Below, piece by piece: positions 8,490 through 16,777 of a DNA stretch of 48,492 bases. Position 1 is the stretch's first letter. Each line of letters begins with the position of its first letter. The stretch comes from an uncultured Lachnospiraceae bacterium (GTDB taxonomy: Bacteria; Bacillota; Clostridia; Lachnospirales; Lachnospiraceae). The notes beneath the pieces were generated by a model, which was not told where the DNA came from, did not search any database, and worked only from the letters and a program-made list of their open reading frames with translations. Where the stretch lies: the NCBI GenBank assembly GCA_946403075.1, contig CAMIYN010000008.1, forward strand, positions 1-48,492, read 5' to 3'. The position numbers were made by a program, and so were the translations under genes.

Positions 8490-10322
8490 ATGAGTAGGCT
8501 GACTTTTAAAACTAATGATTCACAAGAACTTGCAAAAGAGGAAATGTATAGAGATTTAGAGAGAAGAATAGTTGCGAGCCCAACAGGACTTTGTCCTGTT
8601 GATTTGGGAAGTTCTTTTATAAAAATGTGTTTAGCTCAGTCTTGTGGAAAGTGTGTCCCTTGTAGAGTTGGACTTAGACAAATATCAAAATTACTCGATA
8701 AGATTTTAGATGGAGAAGGGACAGTTGAAACTCTTGATTTAATCAAAACTACAGCAGAATCAATTAAATTAACTGCTGATTGTGCTATTGGAACAGAAGC
8801 AGCTAATTTTGCGATAAATAGTATCAATAATTGTGTAAGTGATTATATGGAGCATATAAATCACAATTGTTGCACCTGCAATAGTAATCAACCAGTCGCT
8901 TGTTTAAACTTATGTCCTGCACATGTTGATATACCAGGATATATTTCATTAGTTCATGAAAAGAGATATGATGAAGCAGTTGATTTAATAAGACACAAGA
9001 ATCCTTTCCCAATTGTATGTGCTTATATATGTGAGCATCCATGTGAAAACAGGTGCAAAAGAAATATAATTGATAGTGCTATTAATATTAGGGGAATAAA
9101 GAGATTTGCGATTGATAATTCAAAAAAACCTAATCTTCCAAAACTTGCAGAAAAGACTAATAAAAAAATTGCAGTAATAGGTGGTGGACCAAGTGGACTT
9201 AGTTGTGCATATTATTTATCTATAATGGGACACAGTGTTACAGTTTTTGAAGCACATAAAGAGCTTGGTGGAATGCTTAGATATGGTATACCTAATTATA
9301 GGCTTCCAAGAAAAGAGTTAGATAGAGAGATTAATTTTATTTTACAAACTGGAATAACAGTAAAGAAAAATATAACAGTAGGAATTGATATTTCTTTGAG
9401 AGACTTGGAAAATCAATATGATGCAATATATGTATCAATCGGTGCTCATACAGATAAAAAAATGGAAATAGAAGGTGAAGATTCAAAAGGGGTTTTATCT
9501 GCTGTAGAGATGCTTGGAAATATTGGTGATGACAAGATGTATGATTTTACAGGAAAAAATGTAATAGTCGTTGGTGGTGGTAATGTAGCAATGGATGTTG
9601 CAAGGTCATCAATTAGATTAAATGCAAAATCTGTAAATATTGTATATAGAAGAAGAGTTGAAGATATGACAGCACTTCGTGAAGAAATAGAGGGTGCTCT
9701 ATCAGAGGGTTGCAACATAATTGATTTGATGGCTCCTATTCGTATTGAGAGTGATACAAATAAAAATGTAATAGGTTTAGTTGTAAAGCCACAAATGATA
9801 TCTGATATCAAAAATGGTAGACCAAGTATAAAAGATAAAGATGAAGATGAAAAATTAATAACTGCTGATGTTATCGTTGTCGCGATAGGACAGGGTATTG
9901 ATATAAAACATTTTGAATCAAGTGGAGTAAATGTAAAAAGAGGAACTATTGATGCGATGGATACAGGAGCAATAGAAGATAAATTGAAATTATTTGCTGG
10001 TGGAGACTGTGTGACAGGACCTGCAACTGTTATTAGAGCAATCGCAGCAGGAAGAGTAGCAGCTGCAAATATTGATGAGTTTTTGGGATTTAATCATGAG
10101 ATAAAGCATAACATAAAAATATCAACAGTAAATTATAAAGACAAAAAGCCTTGTGGCAGGGTGGAATTACCACTTAGAGAGCCACAAGATAGAAAAAATG
10201 ATTTCAACCCTATTGAATTAGGATTAAAGGAAGAGGAAGTTATGCAAGAGTGTGATAGATGCCTTAGGTGTGATCATTTTGGATTTGGAGTATTTCGTGG
10301 GGGGAGAAAAACAAAATGGTAG
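8490..10322 (+). CDS. Fe-S flavoprotein: NuoF-type 4Fe-4S tail fused to GltD-like NAD(P)H oxidoreductase
   Basis: This 610-residue protein has three parts. First is a NuoF C-terminal-type [4Fe-4S] domain (about 48-115, QSCGKCVPCRVGLRQ with a later Cys in TADCAIGTEAA). Second is a GltD/dihydropyrimidine-dehydrogenase-like Fe-S domain (about 125-220, cysteine-rich, NLCPAHVDIPGYISL). Third is a two-dinucleotide-fold oxidoreductase with FAD motif GGGPSGL at 231-237 and NAD(P) motif GGGNVAMDVARS at 362-373. It ends with another Cys cluster (ECDRCLRCD). GGAG precedes ATG 8490 and its end overlaps hydA by seven bases. It most likely passes electrons between NAD(P)H and the hydrogenase. This pairing resembles the glutamate-synthase-like partners described for group A2 [FeFe] hydrogenases. 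Direction and cofactor specificity are inference. Confidence 0.85.
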   Translation: MSRLTFKTNDSQELAKEEMYRDLERRIVASPTGLCPVDLGSSFIKMCLAQSCGKCVPCRVGLRQISKLLDKILDGEGTVETLDLIKTTAESIKLTADCAIGTEAANFAINSINNCVSDYMEHINHNCCTCNSNQPVACLNLCPAHVDIPGYISLVHEKRYDEAVDLIRHKNPFPIVCAYICEHPCENRCKRNIIDSAINIRGIKRFAIDNSKKPNLPKLAEKTNKKIAVIGGGPSGLSCAYYLSIMGHSVTVFEAHKELGGMLRYGIPNYRLPRKELDREINFILQTGITVKKNITVGIDISLRDLENQYDAIYVSIGAHTDKKMEIEGEDSKGVLSAVEMLGNIGDDKMYDFTGKNVIVVGGGNVAMDVARSSIRLNAKSVNIVYRRRVEDMTALREEIEGALSEGCNIIDLMAPIRIESDTNKNVIGLVVKPQMISDIKNGRPSIKDKDEDEKLITADVIVVAIGQGIDIKHFESSGVNVKRGTIDAMDTGAIEDKLKLFAGGDCVTGPATVIRAIAAGRVAAANIDEFLGFNHEIKHNIKISTVNYKDKKPCGRVELPLREPQDRKNDFNPIELGLKEEEVMQECDRCLRCDHFGFGVFRGGRKTKW

Positions 10323-12025
10323 AATTAAGTATAGATGGAATAAATGTATCAGTAGAACCAAAAACAACTATTTTAGATGCTGCAAAAAAAGCAGGTATCA
10401 ATATTCCAACCCTATGTTATTTAAAAGATATAAATGAAATAGGTGCTTGTAGACTTTGTGTTGTAGAAGTTGAAGGAATAGAGCGATGCTTAACTGCTTG
10501 CAATAATATAGTCTTGGATGGAATGGTTGTAAAAACAAATACTAAAAAAGTAATTACTACAAGAGAAAATAATTTAAAATTAATACTATCTCAACACGAT
10601 TTTAATTGTGCAACTTGTATAAGAAATGGTTCTTGTAAATTACAAAAGTTAGCAGAAGATTTTGGTGTTCTTGATGTTCCATTTGATGTTGAATATGAAA
10701 AAAATAATTGGGATAAAAAATATGTATTGCAGAGAAATAATTCAAAATGCATAAAGTGCATGAGATGTGTGCAAGTTTGTGATAAGATTCAAACTACTTC
10801 TGTATGGGATGTAGTAAATACTGGTTCTAAAACATCTGTAAATACAAAAGGACATAAAGAGTTTGGAAGTACTAATTGTGTGTATTGTGGTCAATGTGTG
10901 ATAAAGTGTCCTGTAGGGGCACTTCATGAAAGAGATGATATAAAAAAAGTTTTGGAGTTAAAGGCACAAAAAGATAAAATTAATATAGTGCAGGTTGCAC
11001 CAGCTGTTAGGACAAGCTATGGAGAGATTCTTGGTATTGATAAAAAAATTGCTACGGAAAAAAAATTAGCAGGAATTTTGAAATTTATAGGATTTGATTA
11101 TGTTTTTGATACTGTATTTACTGCTGATATGACAATTATGGAAGAGGGAACAGAATTATTAAAGAGATTAGAGAATAATAGAGAGAAAAAACTACCAATG
11201 TTTACATCTTGTTGTCCTGGATGGGTAAATTTTGTTAAAAATGAATTTCCTGAATTGTTGCCACAATTATCAACTGCGAGATCTCCACAAGGAATGCTTG
11301 GGGCAATTGCTAAATCTTATTATGCAGAGTATTTGAAAGTTAATAAAGAAGATATTAATGTAATTTCAATTATGCCTTGTCTTGCTAAAAAAGATGAAAT
11401 AACTTGGGACGATACTAATAATGTAGATGTGGTGCTTACTACAAGAGAATTAGTTAGACTTATTAAATTACTATTTATTGATATAAATAAAATTGAAGAA
11501 AAAGAATTTGATATTCCTTTTGGGATAGGAACAGGTGCAGGAGTAATTTTTGGTTCAATTGGCGGAGTGATGGAGGCTGCACTAAGATCTGCTTATTATT
11601 TATTAAATAAAAAAAATCCATCTGCTGATTATTTCAAGGATGTTAGAGGTTTAGACGGATATAAAGAAGGAAAAGTTGATTTAGGGGGAACAGTTTTAAA
11701 TGTTGCAGTTGTGAGTGGATTATCAAATGCAAGAAAACTTATAAAACAAGTTTTGAATAGAGAGAAAATTTATGATTTTGTAGAAGTAATGGCATGCCCA
11801 TCTGGGTGTGTAAATGGTGGTGGACAGCCTATTAATATTTATGAACAAAATGTAAAAGAAAGAAGTGATTATCTATATGAATTAGATAAAAATAATAAAA
11901 TTAGGTTTTCTCATGAAAATCCACAAGTAATTGATTTGTATAAAAATTATTTTATAGAACCATTGTCAAATATTTCACATAAATTATTACATATTGAGCA
12001 TAAAGTAAGAATTGAAAGGAGTTGA
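10316..12025 (+). CDS. hydA: [FeFe] hydrogenase catalytic subunit (569 aa)
   Basis: This enzyme makes or oxidises H2. The three H-cluster motifs are complete: TSCCPGW at 297-303, MPCLAKK at 353-359 and MACPSGC at 492-498. N-terminal clusters include a [2Fe-2S] plant-type domain (CYLKDINEIGACRLC region), a His/Cys [4Fe-4S] segment (HDFNCATCIRNGSC) and two ferredoxin-type [4Fe-4S] sites (CIKCMRCVQVC, CVYCGQCVIKCP). This is the M3-like multi-cluster form, cytoplasmic with no signal. The start overlaps the flavoprotein gene by seven bases, and hydF follows two bases after the stop, so the three form one operon. The C-terminal small-subunit region is present after about residue 500. Confidence 0.97.
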   Translation: MVELSIDGINVSVEPKTTILDAAKKAGINIPTLCYLKDINEIGACRLCVVEVEGIERCLTACNNIVLDGMVVKTNTKKVITTRENNLKLILSQHDFNCATCIRNGSCKLQKLAEDFGVLDVPFDVEYEKNNWDKKYVLQRNNSKCIKCMRCVQVCDKIQTTSVWDVVNTGSKTSVNTKGHKEFGSTNCVYCGQCVIKCPVGALHERDDIKKVLELKAQKDKINIVQVAPAVRTSYGEILGIDKKIATEKKLAGILKFIGFDYVFDTVFTADMTIMEEGTELLKRLENNREKKLPMFTSCCPGWVNFVKNEFPELLPQLSTARSPQGMLGAIAKSYYAEYLKVNKEDINVISIMPCLAKKDEITWDDTNNVDVVLTTRELVRLIKLLFIDINKIEEKEFDIPFGIGTGAGVIFGSIGGVMEAALRSAYYLLNKKNPSADYFKDVRGLDGYKEGKVDLGGTVLNVAVVSGLSNARKLIKQVLNREKIYDFVEVMACPSGCVNGGGQPINIYEQNVKERSDYLYELDKNNKIRFSHENPQVIDLYKNYFIEPLSNISHKLLHIEHKVRIERS

Positions 12026-12027
12026 AT

Positions 12028-13233
12028 ATGGCAGAATTAACAGAAACATCAAGAGCAGGAAGAATACATATAAGTTTCTTTGGTAGGAGAAATGCTGGAA
12101 AATCAAGTTTGGTTAATGCAATAACAGGACAAGAGATTTCTATTGTTTCTAATGTAAAAGGAACTACTACTGACCCTGTGCATAAGGCAATGGAAATTTT
12201 ACCACTTGGGCCAGTAGAAATCATAGATACTCCAGGAATAGATGATGAGGGCTTACTTGGAGAAATGAGAATTAAGAAAACAAAACAAATCTTGACAAAG
12301 ACAGATGTTGCAATTTTGGTTGTTGATGCGACTTTGGGGATGACAAAAGTTGATAATGATTTGGTAGATGAATTTAAAAAGAGTGATATAAATTATATTA
12401 TTGCATATACAAAATCAGATTTATTAAAAACAAAACCTAATTTAAATGATAATGAGATTTTAGTTTCAAGTATAAATAATGAAAATATTTTTGAGTTAAA
12501 AGAAAAAATAGGTAAATTAAATATAAAGAGTGGAGTAGATATTTCACTTACAAAAAATTTTGTAAAAAAAGATGATGTAGTTGTTTTAGTAATGCCACAA
12601 GATGGCTCAGCACCAAAGGGACGAATTATACTTCCACAAGTTCAAATGATAAGAGATTTGCTTGATAATAATACAGTAATAGTTGCAACTCAGCTTACTG
12701 AATTAGATACTGCATTAAAAAAATTAAATAATAAGCCTGATTTGATAATCACTGATTCGCAAGTTTTTAAAGAGGTTGAGAAAATAATTCCAAAAGATGC
12801 AGTTTTAACTTCTTTTTCAATACTACTTGCAGAATTTAATGGGTTATTGCATGATGCAGTATTGGGAGTTAGTCATGTTGATAGTTTAAAACCAAATGAT
12901 AGAGTATTAATTGTTGAAGGTTGCACTCATCATAGGCAGTGTGAAGATATAGGGACAGTAAAAATCCCAAATTTATTAAAGAAAAAATTGGGATTTGATG
13001 TTTCATTTGATACAAATTCTGGTGCTAATCTAAGAGAAAATTTAGATGACTATAAGATGATTATTCATTGTGGTGCTTGTATGCTTACAAATAAAGAAGT
13101 CAAATATAGGATTAATATTGCAAAAGAAAAAAACATACCAATAACAAATTATGGTATTTTAATTGCATATTTAAATGGTATTTTAAAGAGGTCTTTACAA
13201 TTATTTCCAGAATTAGAAAAATTGATAAAGTAG
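12028..13233 (+). CDS. hydF: [FeFe] hydrogenase maturation GTPase HydF
   Basis: HydF is the scaffold that carries the 2Fe subcluster to HydA. An Era-like GTPase domain is at the N-terminus (GRRNAGKSSLVNA, then DTPG and TKSD). The C-terminal Fe-S site has the expected C-x-H-x46-C-x2-C pattern: C299, H301, C348 and C351. ATG 12028 is chosen because AAAGGAG lies eight bases before it; a TTG six bases upstream is less likely. It directly follows hydA. The partner maturases HydE and HydG (radical SAM) are not in this window and must lie elsewhere if the hydrogenase is active. Confidence 0.96.
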   Translation: MAELTETSRAGRIHISFFGRRNAGKSSLVNAITGQEISIVSNVKGTTTDPVHKAMEILPLGPVEIIDTPGIDDEGLLGEMRIKKTKQILTKTDVAILVVDATLGMTKVDNDLVDEFKKSDINYIIAYTKSDLLKTKPNLNDNEILVSSINNENIFELKEKIGKLNIKSGVDISLTKNFVKKDDVVVLVMPQDGSAPKGRIILPQVQMIRDLLDNNTVIVATQLTELDTALKKLNNKPDLIITDSQVFKEVEKIIPKDAVLTSFSILLAEFNGLLHDAVLGVSHVDSLKPNDRVLIVEGCTHHRQCEDIGTVKIPNLLKKKLGFDVSFDTNSGANLRENLDDYKMIIHCGACMLTNKEVKYRINIAKEKNIPITNYGILIAYLNGILKRSLQLFPELEKLIK

Positions 13234-13271
13234 CCTTATTAAATAAAAAGGAGAAATTATTATAATTTTTT

Positions 13272-14174
13272 ATGAGTATAAAAAAATGTATTGGTGTAAG
13301 ATTTAGAAGAGTGGGAAAAATTTATTTTTTTTGTAATGGCAGTGAAGAGTTTAATATAGGGGATCATGTAATCGTAGAGACAATAAGAGGACTCGAATAT
13401 GGGAGAGTTGAAAAATTAAATATTTCAGTAGATGAAGACAAATTAAAAATTCAAGTCAAGGATATAATTAGGAAAGCAACAAAAGAAGATGGAGAAATAT
13501 ATTTGGCAAATAAGAGCAAAGAAAAAGATGCTTTTTTAAAATGTAAAGAAAAAATTAAAGAACACAATTTGCCAATGAAACTCCTTGATTGTGAATATAC
13601 ATTTGATTCAACAAAGGTTTTATTCTATTTTTTTTCAGAGACCAGAATAGATTTTAGAGAATTAATAAGAGATTTAGCAGCAATTTTTAGAATCAGGATA
13701 GAACTTAGACAAATCGGAGTTAGAGATGCAGCAAAAGTAATAGGTGGTATAGGACCTTGTGGTAGGCAAGTTTGTTGTTCTACATATATTACAGAGTTCA
13801 ACCTTGTGTCAGTAAAAATGGCAAAAGAACAAGGTATGAGTCTTAACCCATCAAAACTTTCTGGAACCTGTGGGAGACTCATGTGTTGTTTAAATCATGA
13901 AGAAGATTTATATAGAGAGTTAAACTTACTTATGCCAGATATTGGGTCAGAAGTAAAAACAAATGATGGATATAAAGGTATTGTTTATAGCATAAATACA
14001 TTAAAACAGACTGCAAAAGTAATTATAGATTTAAATGATGATGAAAAAGAATTAAAAGAATATGAAGCAAAAAATTTAAAATTCAAGAAAAATATTAAAA
14101 AATATGATATTGAAGATGTTGAGATAAAGAAGTTAGAAGAATTTGAAAAAGAAGATGTAAGAGCAGAGTTATAA
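13272..14174 (+). CDS. ricT: PSP1-domain protein RicT/YaaT
   Basis: This matches the B. subtilis YaaT/RicT family along most of its length. Landmarks are GVRFRRVGKIYFF at the N-terminus, FRELIRDLAAIFRIRIELRQIG, the cysteine motif GPCGRQVCCSTY and SGTCGRLMCCLNHE. In B. subtilis RicT forms the RicAFT (Y) complex, which carries Fe-S clusters, stimulates RNase Y processing and affects sporulation and biofilm genes. At 300 residues it is slightly longer than usual because of a Lys/Glu-rich tail. The nearest Shine-Dalgarno (AAGGAG, 13248-13253) is 18 bases from ATG 13272 and an in-frame TAA lies between, so the start has unusually poor spacing. Confidence 0.92.
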   Translation: MSIKKCIGVRFRRVGKIYFFCNGSEEFNIGDHVIVETIRGLEYGRVEKLNISVDEDKLKIQVKDIIRKATKEDGEIYLANKSKEKDAFLKCKEKIKEHNLPMKLLDCEYTFDSTKVLFYFFSETRIDFRELIRDLAAIFRIRIELRQIGVRDAAKVIGGIGPCGRQVCCSTYITEFNLVSVKMAKEQGMSLNPSKLSGTCGRLMCCLNHEEDLYRELNLLMPDIGSEVKTNDGYKGIVYSINTLKQTAKVIIDLNDDEKELKEYEAKNLKFKKNIKKYDIEDVEIKKLEEFEKEDVRAEL

Positions 14175-14189
14175 TTATAATAGAACTGC

Positions 14190-14269
14190 TTGACAAATGC
14201 TTAGTGTTTCACTACCACATAGAGTTTAGGCGAAGATAAGAATACTTGATTTAAGTTAGCATATATGAT
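14190..14269 (+). promoter_or_regulatory. Probable promoter/operator of the higBA pair
   Basis: This leader holds TTGACA at 14190-14195, a perfect 5-bp inverted repeat TAGTG-TTT-CACTA at 14202-14214, and a TATGAT box at 14264-14269 only eight bases before the toxin ATG. No Shine-Dalgarno precedes the toxin. The inverted repeat is a plausible binding site for the antitoxin, as HigA proteins autoregulate. Which -10 box is used is not clear from the sequence. Confidence 0.35.
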
Positions 14270-14277
14270 AACATAAA

Positions 14278-14640
14278 ATGATGAAATTGATATTTTATAA
14301 AAAAATAGATGGAACAAAACCAGCTGGTGAGTTTATAAAGACTTTAACTACTGATATGAAAGCAAAAGTAGTGAGAGATATTGATTTACTTGAAAAGTAT
14401 GGTTTTGATTTAGGTATGCCATATGTAAAAAAAATGCAAGGTAAGAAATATGAAAAACTATATGAATTAAGATCTAAATTTTCAACTAGTATTTCAAGAA
14501 TATTTTACTTTTTTGAAACAAAGGATGGTATCGTAGTTCTCAGTGGCTACCTTAAAAAAGATAGTAAAATAGATAAAAGAGAATTAGAAAGGGCACTTGA
14601 ATATATGAAAGATTATTTAGAAAGGAGTAAAATGAAATGA
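14278..14640 (+). CDS. higB: HigB/RelE-like toxin (phage Gp49-like, DUF891)
   Basis: A 120-residue basic protein of the RelE/HigB superfamily, expected to be a ribosome-dependent mRNA endonuclease. Recognisable family elements are FYKKIDGTKPAGEFI, the GMPYVKKMQGKKYEKLYELR core and IFYFFETKDGIVVLSGYLKK. The C-terminal positively charged helix is typical of the Gp49-like branch. The toxin gene comes first and overlaps the antitoxin by four bases (ATGA), the characteristic higBA order. It starts at 14278 or 14281 (two ATGs) without a Shine-Dalgarno. It lies alone between ricT and a convergent deacetylase gene, as acquired toxin-antitoxin modules often do. Confidence 0.85.
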   Translation: MMKLIFYKKIDGTKPAGEFIKTLTTDMKAKVVRDIDLLEKYGFDLGMPYVKKMQGKKYEKLYELRSKFSTSISRIFYFFETKDGIVVLSGYLKKDSKIDKRELERALEYMKDYLERSKMK

Positions 14641-14924
14641 GTAGAACATTTGAAAGTTATGCAAATATAAAAAAAGAGTTATTTAACAGTGATAAAAACT
14701 TGAAAAAAGAGTATGATGCTTTAGCACCAAGATATGAATTAATATCAAAAGCAATAGATGCAAGACTCAAAAGTAAAATGACTCAAGAAGAAGTAGCTAA
14801 AAAAATGGGAACTACTAAATCAAGCATTTCAAGATTTGAAAGTGGTAATTACAATCCAAGCATAGATTTTCTAATACGCTTGTCTAATGCACTTGGTAAG
14901 CAATTGAAAGTGAACATGGTATAA
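14637..14924 (+). CDS. higA: HigA-like XRE-family antitoxin
   Basis: A 95-residue protein with a Cro/C1-type helix-turn-helix at about residues 46-92 (MTQEEVAKKMGTTKSSISRF, then a NPSIDFLIRLSNALGK continuation). The N-terminal 40 residues probably wrap the toxin. The start codon overlaps the toxin stop, with AAAGGAG about 14 bases upstream, so translation is coupled. It is expected to neutralise HigB and repress the pair by binding the inverted repeat upstream. Confidence 0.88.
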   Translation: MSRTFESYANIKKELFNSDKNLKKEYDALAPRYELISKAIDARLKSKMTQEEVAKKMGTTKSSISRFESGNYNPSIDFLIRLSNALGKQLKVNMV

Positions 14925-15032
14925 ATTGATCTAGTATAATTACTGTTGATAATTTATAGAAAGGGAATATAGTAATTTGTCAAATTAATTTTAAAATTTT
15001 ATTTTTAATATTATTAAATAATATAATTTATC

Positions 15033-15872
15033 TTATCTGCTCTTTTCTTTTTGAACTCCTGATTCTATATAAAAATTATGTTCATATATTAAATCTGAAA
15101 CTTTTATAGCTTTTAAACCTTTTCTTTGTAGCATTTCAAATAATTCTGGTAAAACATCAGGAGTGTAATCTGCACCATTGTGAAAGAGTATAATTGAGCC
15201 TCCAACAATTTTTTTTTCATTTTTTTTAATTCTATTTGATAATGCTTCATAACCATCATTTTTCCAGTCAAATGTGTCAAAATTCCATTGTATAGGGTAG
15301 TATCCCAAGCTATGAACAATTGGTAGATTTAATTTGCTGAAACTTCCATAAGGATATCTAAATAGACACATATCTATATCCAATAATTCTTTGATAGAAT
15401 TATGGCAAGTTGATATTTCAGTATAAATTCTCTCTACATCTATTTTATTAAAATCAGGGTGAGTGCTACTGTGGTTTCCTATCTCATGACCTCTTTTACT
15501 AATCTCTTTTACTTGTTCTGGATTATCTTTTATAAATTTATTAGTCATAAAAAAAGTGCACTTTGCATCATATTTATCAAGTATATCAAGTATTTTATAA
15601 GTTTTAGAATTTATATATGCACTATCAAAAGTTATACAAATCTTATTTGACTTTTCACCATTTTTGTTATCTAAAACTGATGATATAGGCATTTGGTGAG
15701 ATAAACTTCCAAAATAATCATCAGGGTTTGGATGAAATTCATTTTGTTTGTATAAACTTGGTTTGTCATTTAATATTTCTTTTATTGATGGTTGTTTTAT
15801 TATATTACTATGTGAAATATTTGAAAGTAATACTATAAAACAAAATGTTAGAATAAATATTTTTTTTAGCAT
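15033..15872 (-). CDS. PdaA-like polysaccharide (peptidoglycan) deacetylase, 279 aa
   Basis: A secreted NodB-fold deacetylase with an N-terminal signal peptide (MLKKIFILTFCFIVLLSNISHS). Motifs seen are TFDSAY (81-86), NHSSTH (133-138, metal His134 and His138), RYPYG (172-176), the DTFDW loop (199-203) and ILFHNG (228-233). TFDSAY replaces the classic TFDD, as in B. subtilis PdaA (TFDN-Y), which deacetylates MurNAc for muramic delta-lactam in spore cortex. The rest of the alignment by eye (GHEIGNHSSTHPDF, YYPIQWNFDTFDW) also fits PdaA. ATG 15872 is ten bases from AAGGAG (15883-15888); a TTG three bases upstream is also possible. It is divergent from truA. Confidence 0.85.
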   Translation of the reverse strand: MLKKIFILTFCFIVLLSNISHSNIIKQPSIKEILNDKPSLYKQNEFHPNPDDYFGSLSHQMPISSVLDNKNGEKSNKICITFDSAYINSKTYKILDILDKYDAKCTFFMTNKFIKDNPEQVKEISKRGHEIGNHSSTHPDFNKIDVERIYTEISTCHNSIKELLDIDMCLFRYPYGSFSKLNLPIVHSLGYYPIQWNFDTFDWKNDGYEALSNRIKKNEKKIVGGSIILFHNGADYTPDVLPELFEMLQRKGLKAIKVSDLIYEHNFYIESGVQKEKSR

Positions 15873-15922
15873 CAAATAATATCTCCTTAAATTTTAATAT
15901 AGATTTCCTTGTCTAAATTTAA

Positions 15923-15955
15923 ATTATAGCATAATAAAAATAAAAATGCTATAAT
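15923..15955. promoter_or_regulatory. Symmetrical divergent promoter between pdaA-like gene and truA
   Basis: A perfect 10-bp inverted repeat, ATTATAGCAT (15923-15932) and ATGCTATAAT (15946-15955), is separated by 13 A/T-rich bases. The right arm contains TATAAT for truA (15950-15955). The left arm read on the minus strand contains TATAAT for the deacetylase (15928-15923). For each direction, the sequence 17 bases upstream of the -10 box is TAGCAT within the opposite arm. So the two promoters overlap almost completely and should compete for polymerase. The arms could also bind a dimeric regulator. Confidence 0.6.
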
Positions 15956-15963
15956 GACAAATT

Positions 15964-16710
15964 ATGAGAATATGTTTAAAAATTGGATATGATGGGACTA
16001 ATTATAATGGCTGGCAAAGTGGCGGAACTGGGATAGATATATCAACTACTTTGACAAATGCTATAAAAAAATTACTTGATGAAGATATAAAAGTAATAGC
16101 AGCAAGTAGGACAGATGCAGGGGTTCATGCAAATGAAAATGTAGTAATTTTTGATACAAATAGAACTGTAAATCCTGATAAATTGTTTTTTGCAATTAAT
16201 AATCTATTACCAAATGATATAGTGGTAAAATCATCTAAAATGGTTGCTGATAGTTTTAACCCAAGGAAATGTGATACTATAAAAACTTATTTATATAAAA
16301 TTCATAATGCAAGAGTTAGAGATCCACTAAAAAATAGATATTCTCATTATGTTTTTTATGATATAGATATAAAAAAAATGATTAAGGCAAGTAAATTTTT
16401 AATAGGAACACATGATTTTAGAAGTTTTGCTAACCCAAGGTCTCAAGTAATTGAAAATGGTGGAAAAACTATAAGAACTATAAAAAGTATAAAAATTCTA
16501 AAAAAAGACGATATGATAGAAACTTATGTTCAAGGAGAGGGCTTTTTATATAATATGGTGAGAATTATAGTAGGAACATTATTAAAAATAGGTATGAATA
16601 TGTGGGATGTTGAATATATTAAGGAGATTTTAGCATTAAAAGACAGAAAATATGCAGGTTTTACTTTACCTGCTTGTGGGTTAACACTTATTAACATAAA
16701 GTTCACATAA
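15964..16710 (+). CDS. truA: tRNA pseudouridine(38-40) synthase
   Basis: TruA isomerises uridines at positions 38-40 in the anticodon stem-loop of many tRNAs. The landmarks are the N-terminal IGYDGTNYNGWQ, the catalytic loop ASRTDAGVHA (Asp is the nucleophile) and the C-terminal GEGFLYNMVRIIVGTLL. The length of 248 residues is normal. No Shine-Dalgarno is present: a TATAAT box ends eight bases before the ATG, so the mRNA would begin one to three bases before the start codon and is probably leaderless. Confidence 0.96.
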   Translation: MRICLKIGYDGTNYNGWQSGGTGIDISTTLTNAIKKLLDEDIKVIAASRTDAGVHANENVVIFDTNRTVNPDKLFFAINNLLPNDIVVKSSKMVADSFNPRKCDTIKTYLYKIHNARVRDPLKNRYSHYVFYDIDIKKMIKASKFLIGTHDFRSFANPRSQVIENGGKTIRTIKSIKILKKDDMIETYVQGEGFLYNMVRIIVGTLLKIGMNMWDVEYIKEILALKDRKYAGFTLPACGLTLINIKFT

Positions 16711-16726
16711 AAAACAAATACCATTA

Positions 16727-16755
16727 TTGCAAATTTATGATAAATTAAGTATAAT
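16727..16755 (+). promoter_or_regulatory. Sigma-A-type promoter for the envelope cluster
   Basis: TTGCAA (16727-16732) and TATAAT (16750-16755) are spaced by 17 bases. The predicted transcript starts near 16762, immediately before AGGCG (16764-16768) and the TTG start of the glucosaminidase gene, so the leader is very short. Confidence 0.75.
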
Positions 16756-16777
16756 TTTATGATAGGCGATTAATATT

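Noticed and set aside
14175..14277. Terminator between ricT and higB
   Set aside because: The GCAG...CTGC pairing is bulged and not followed by a T-run.
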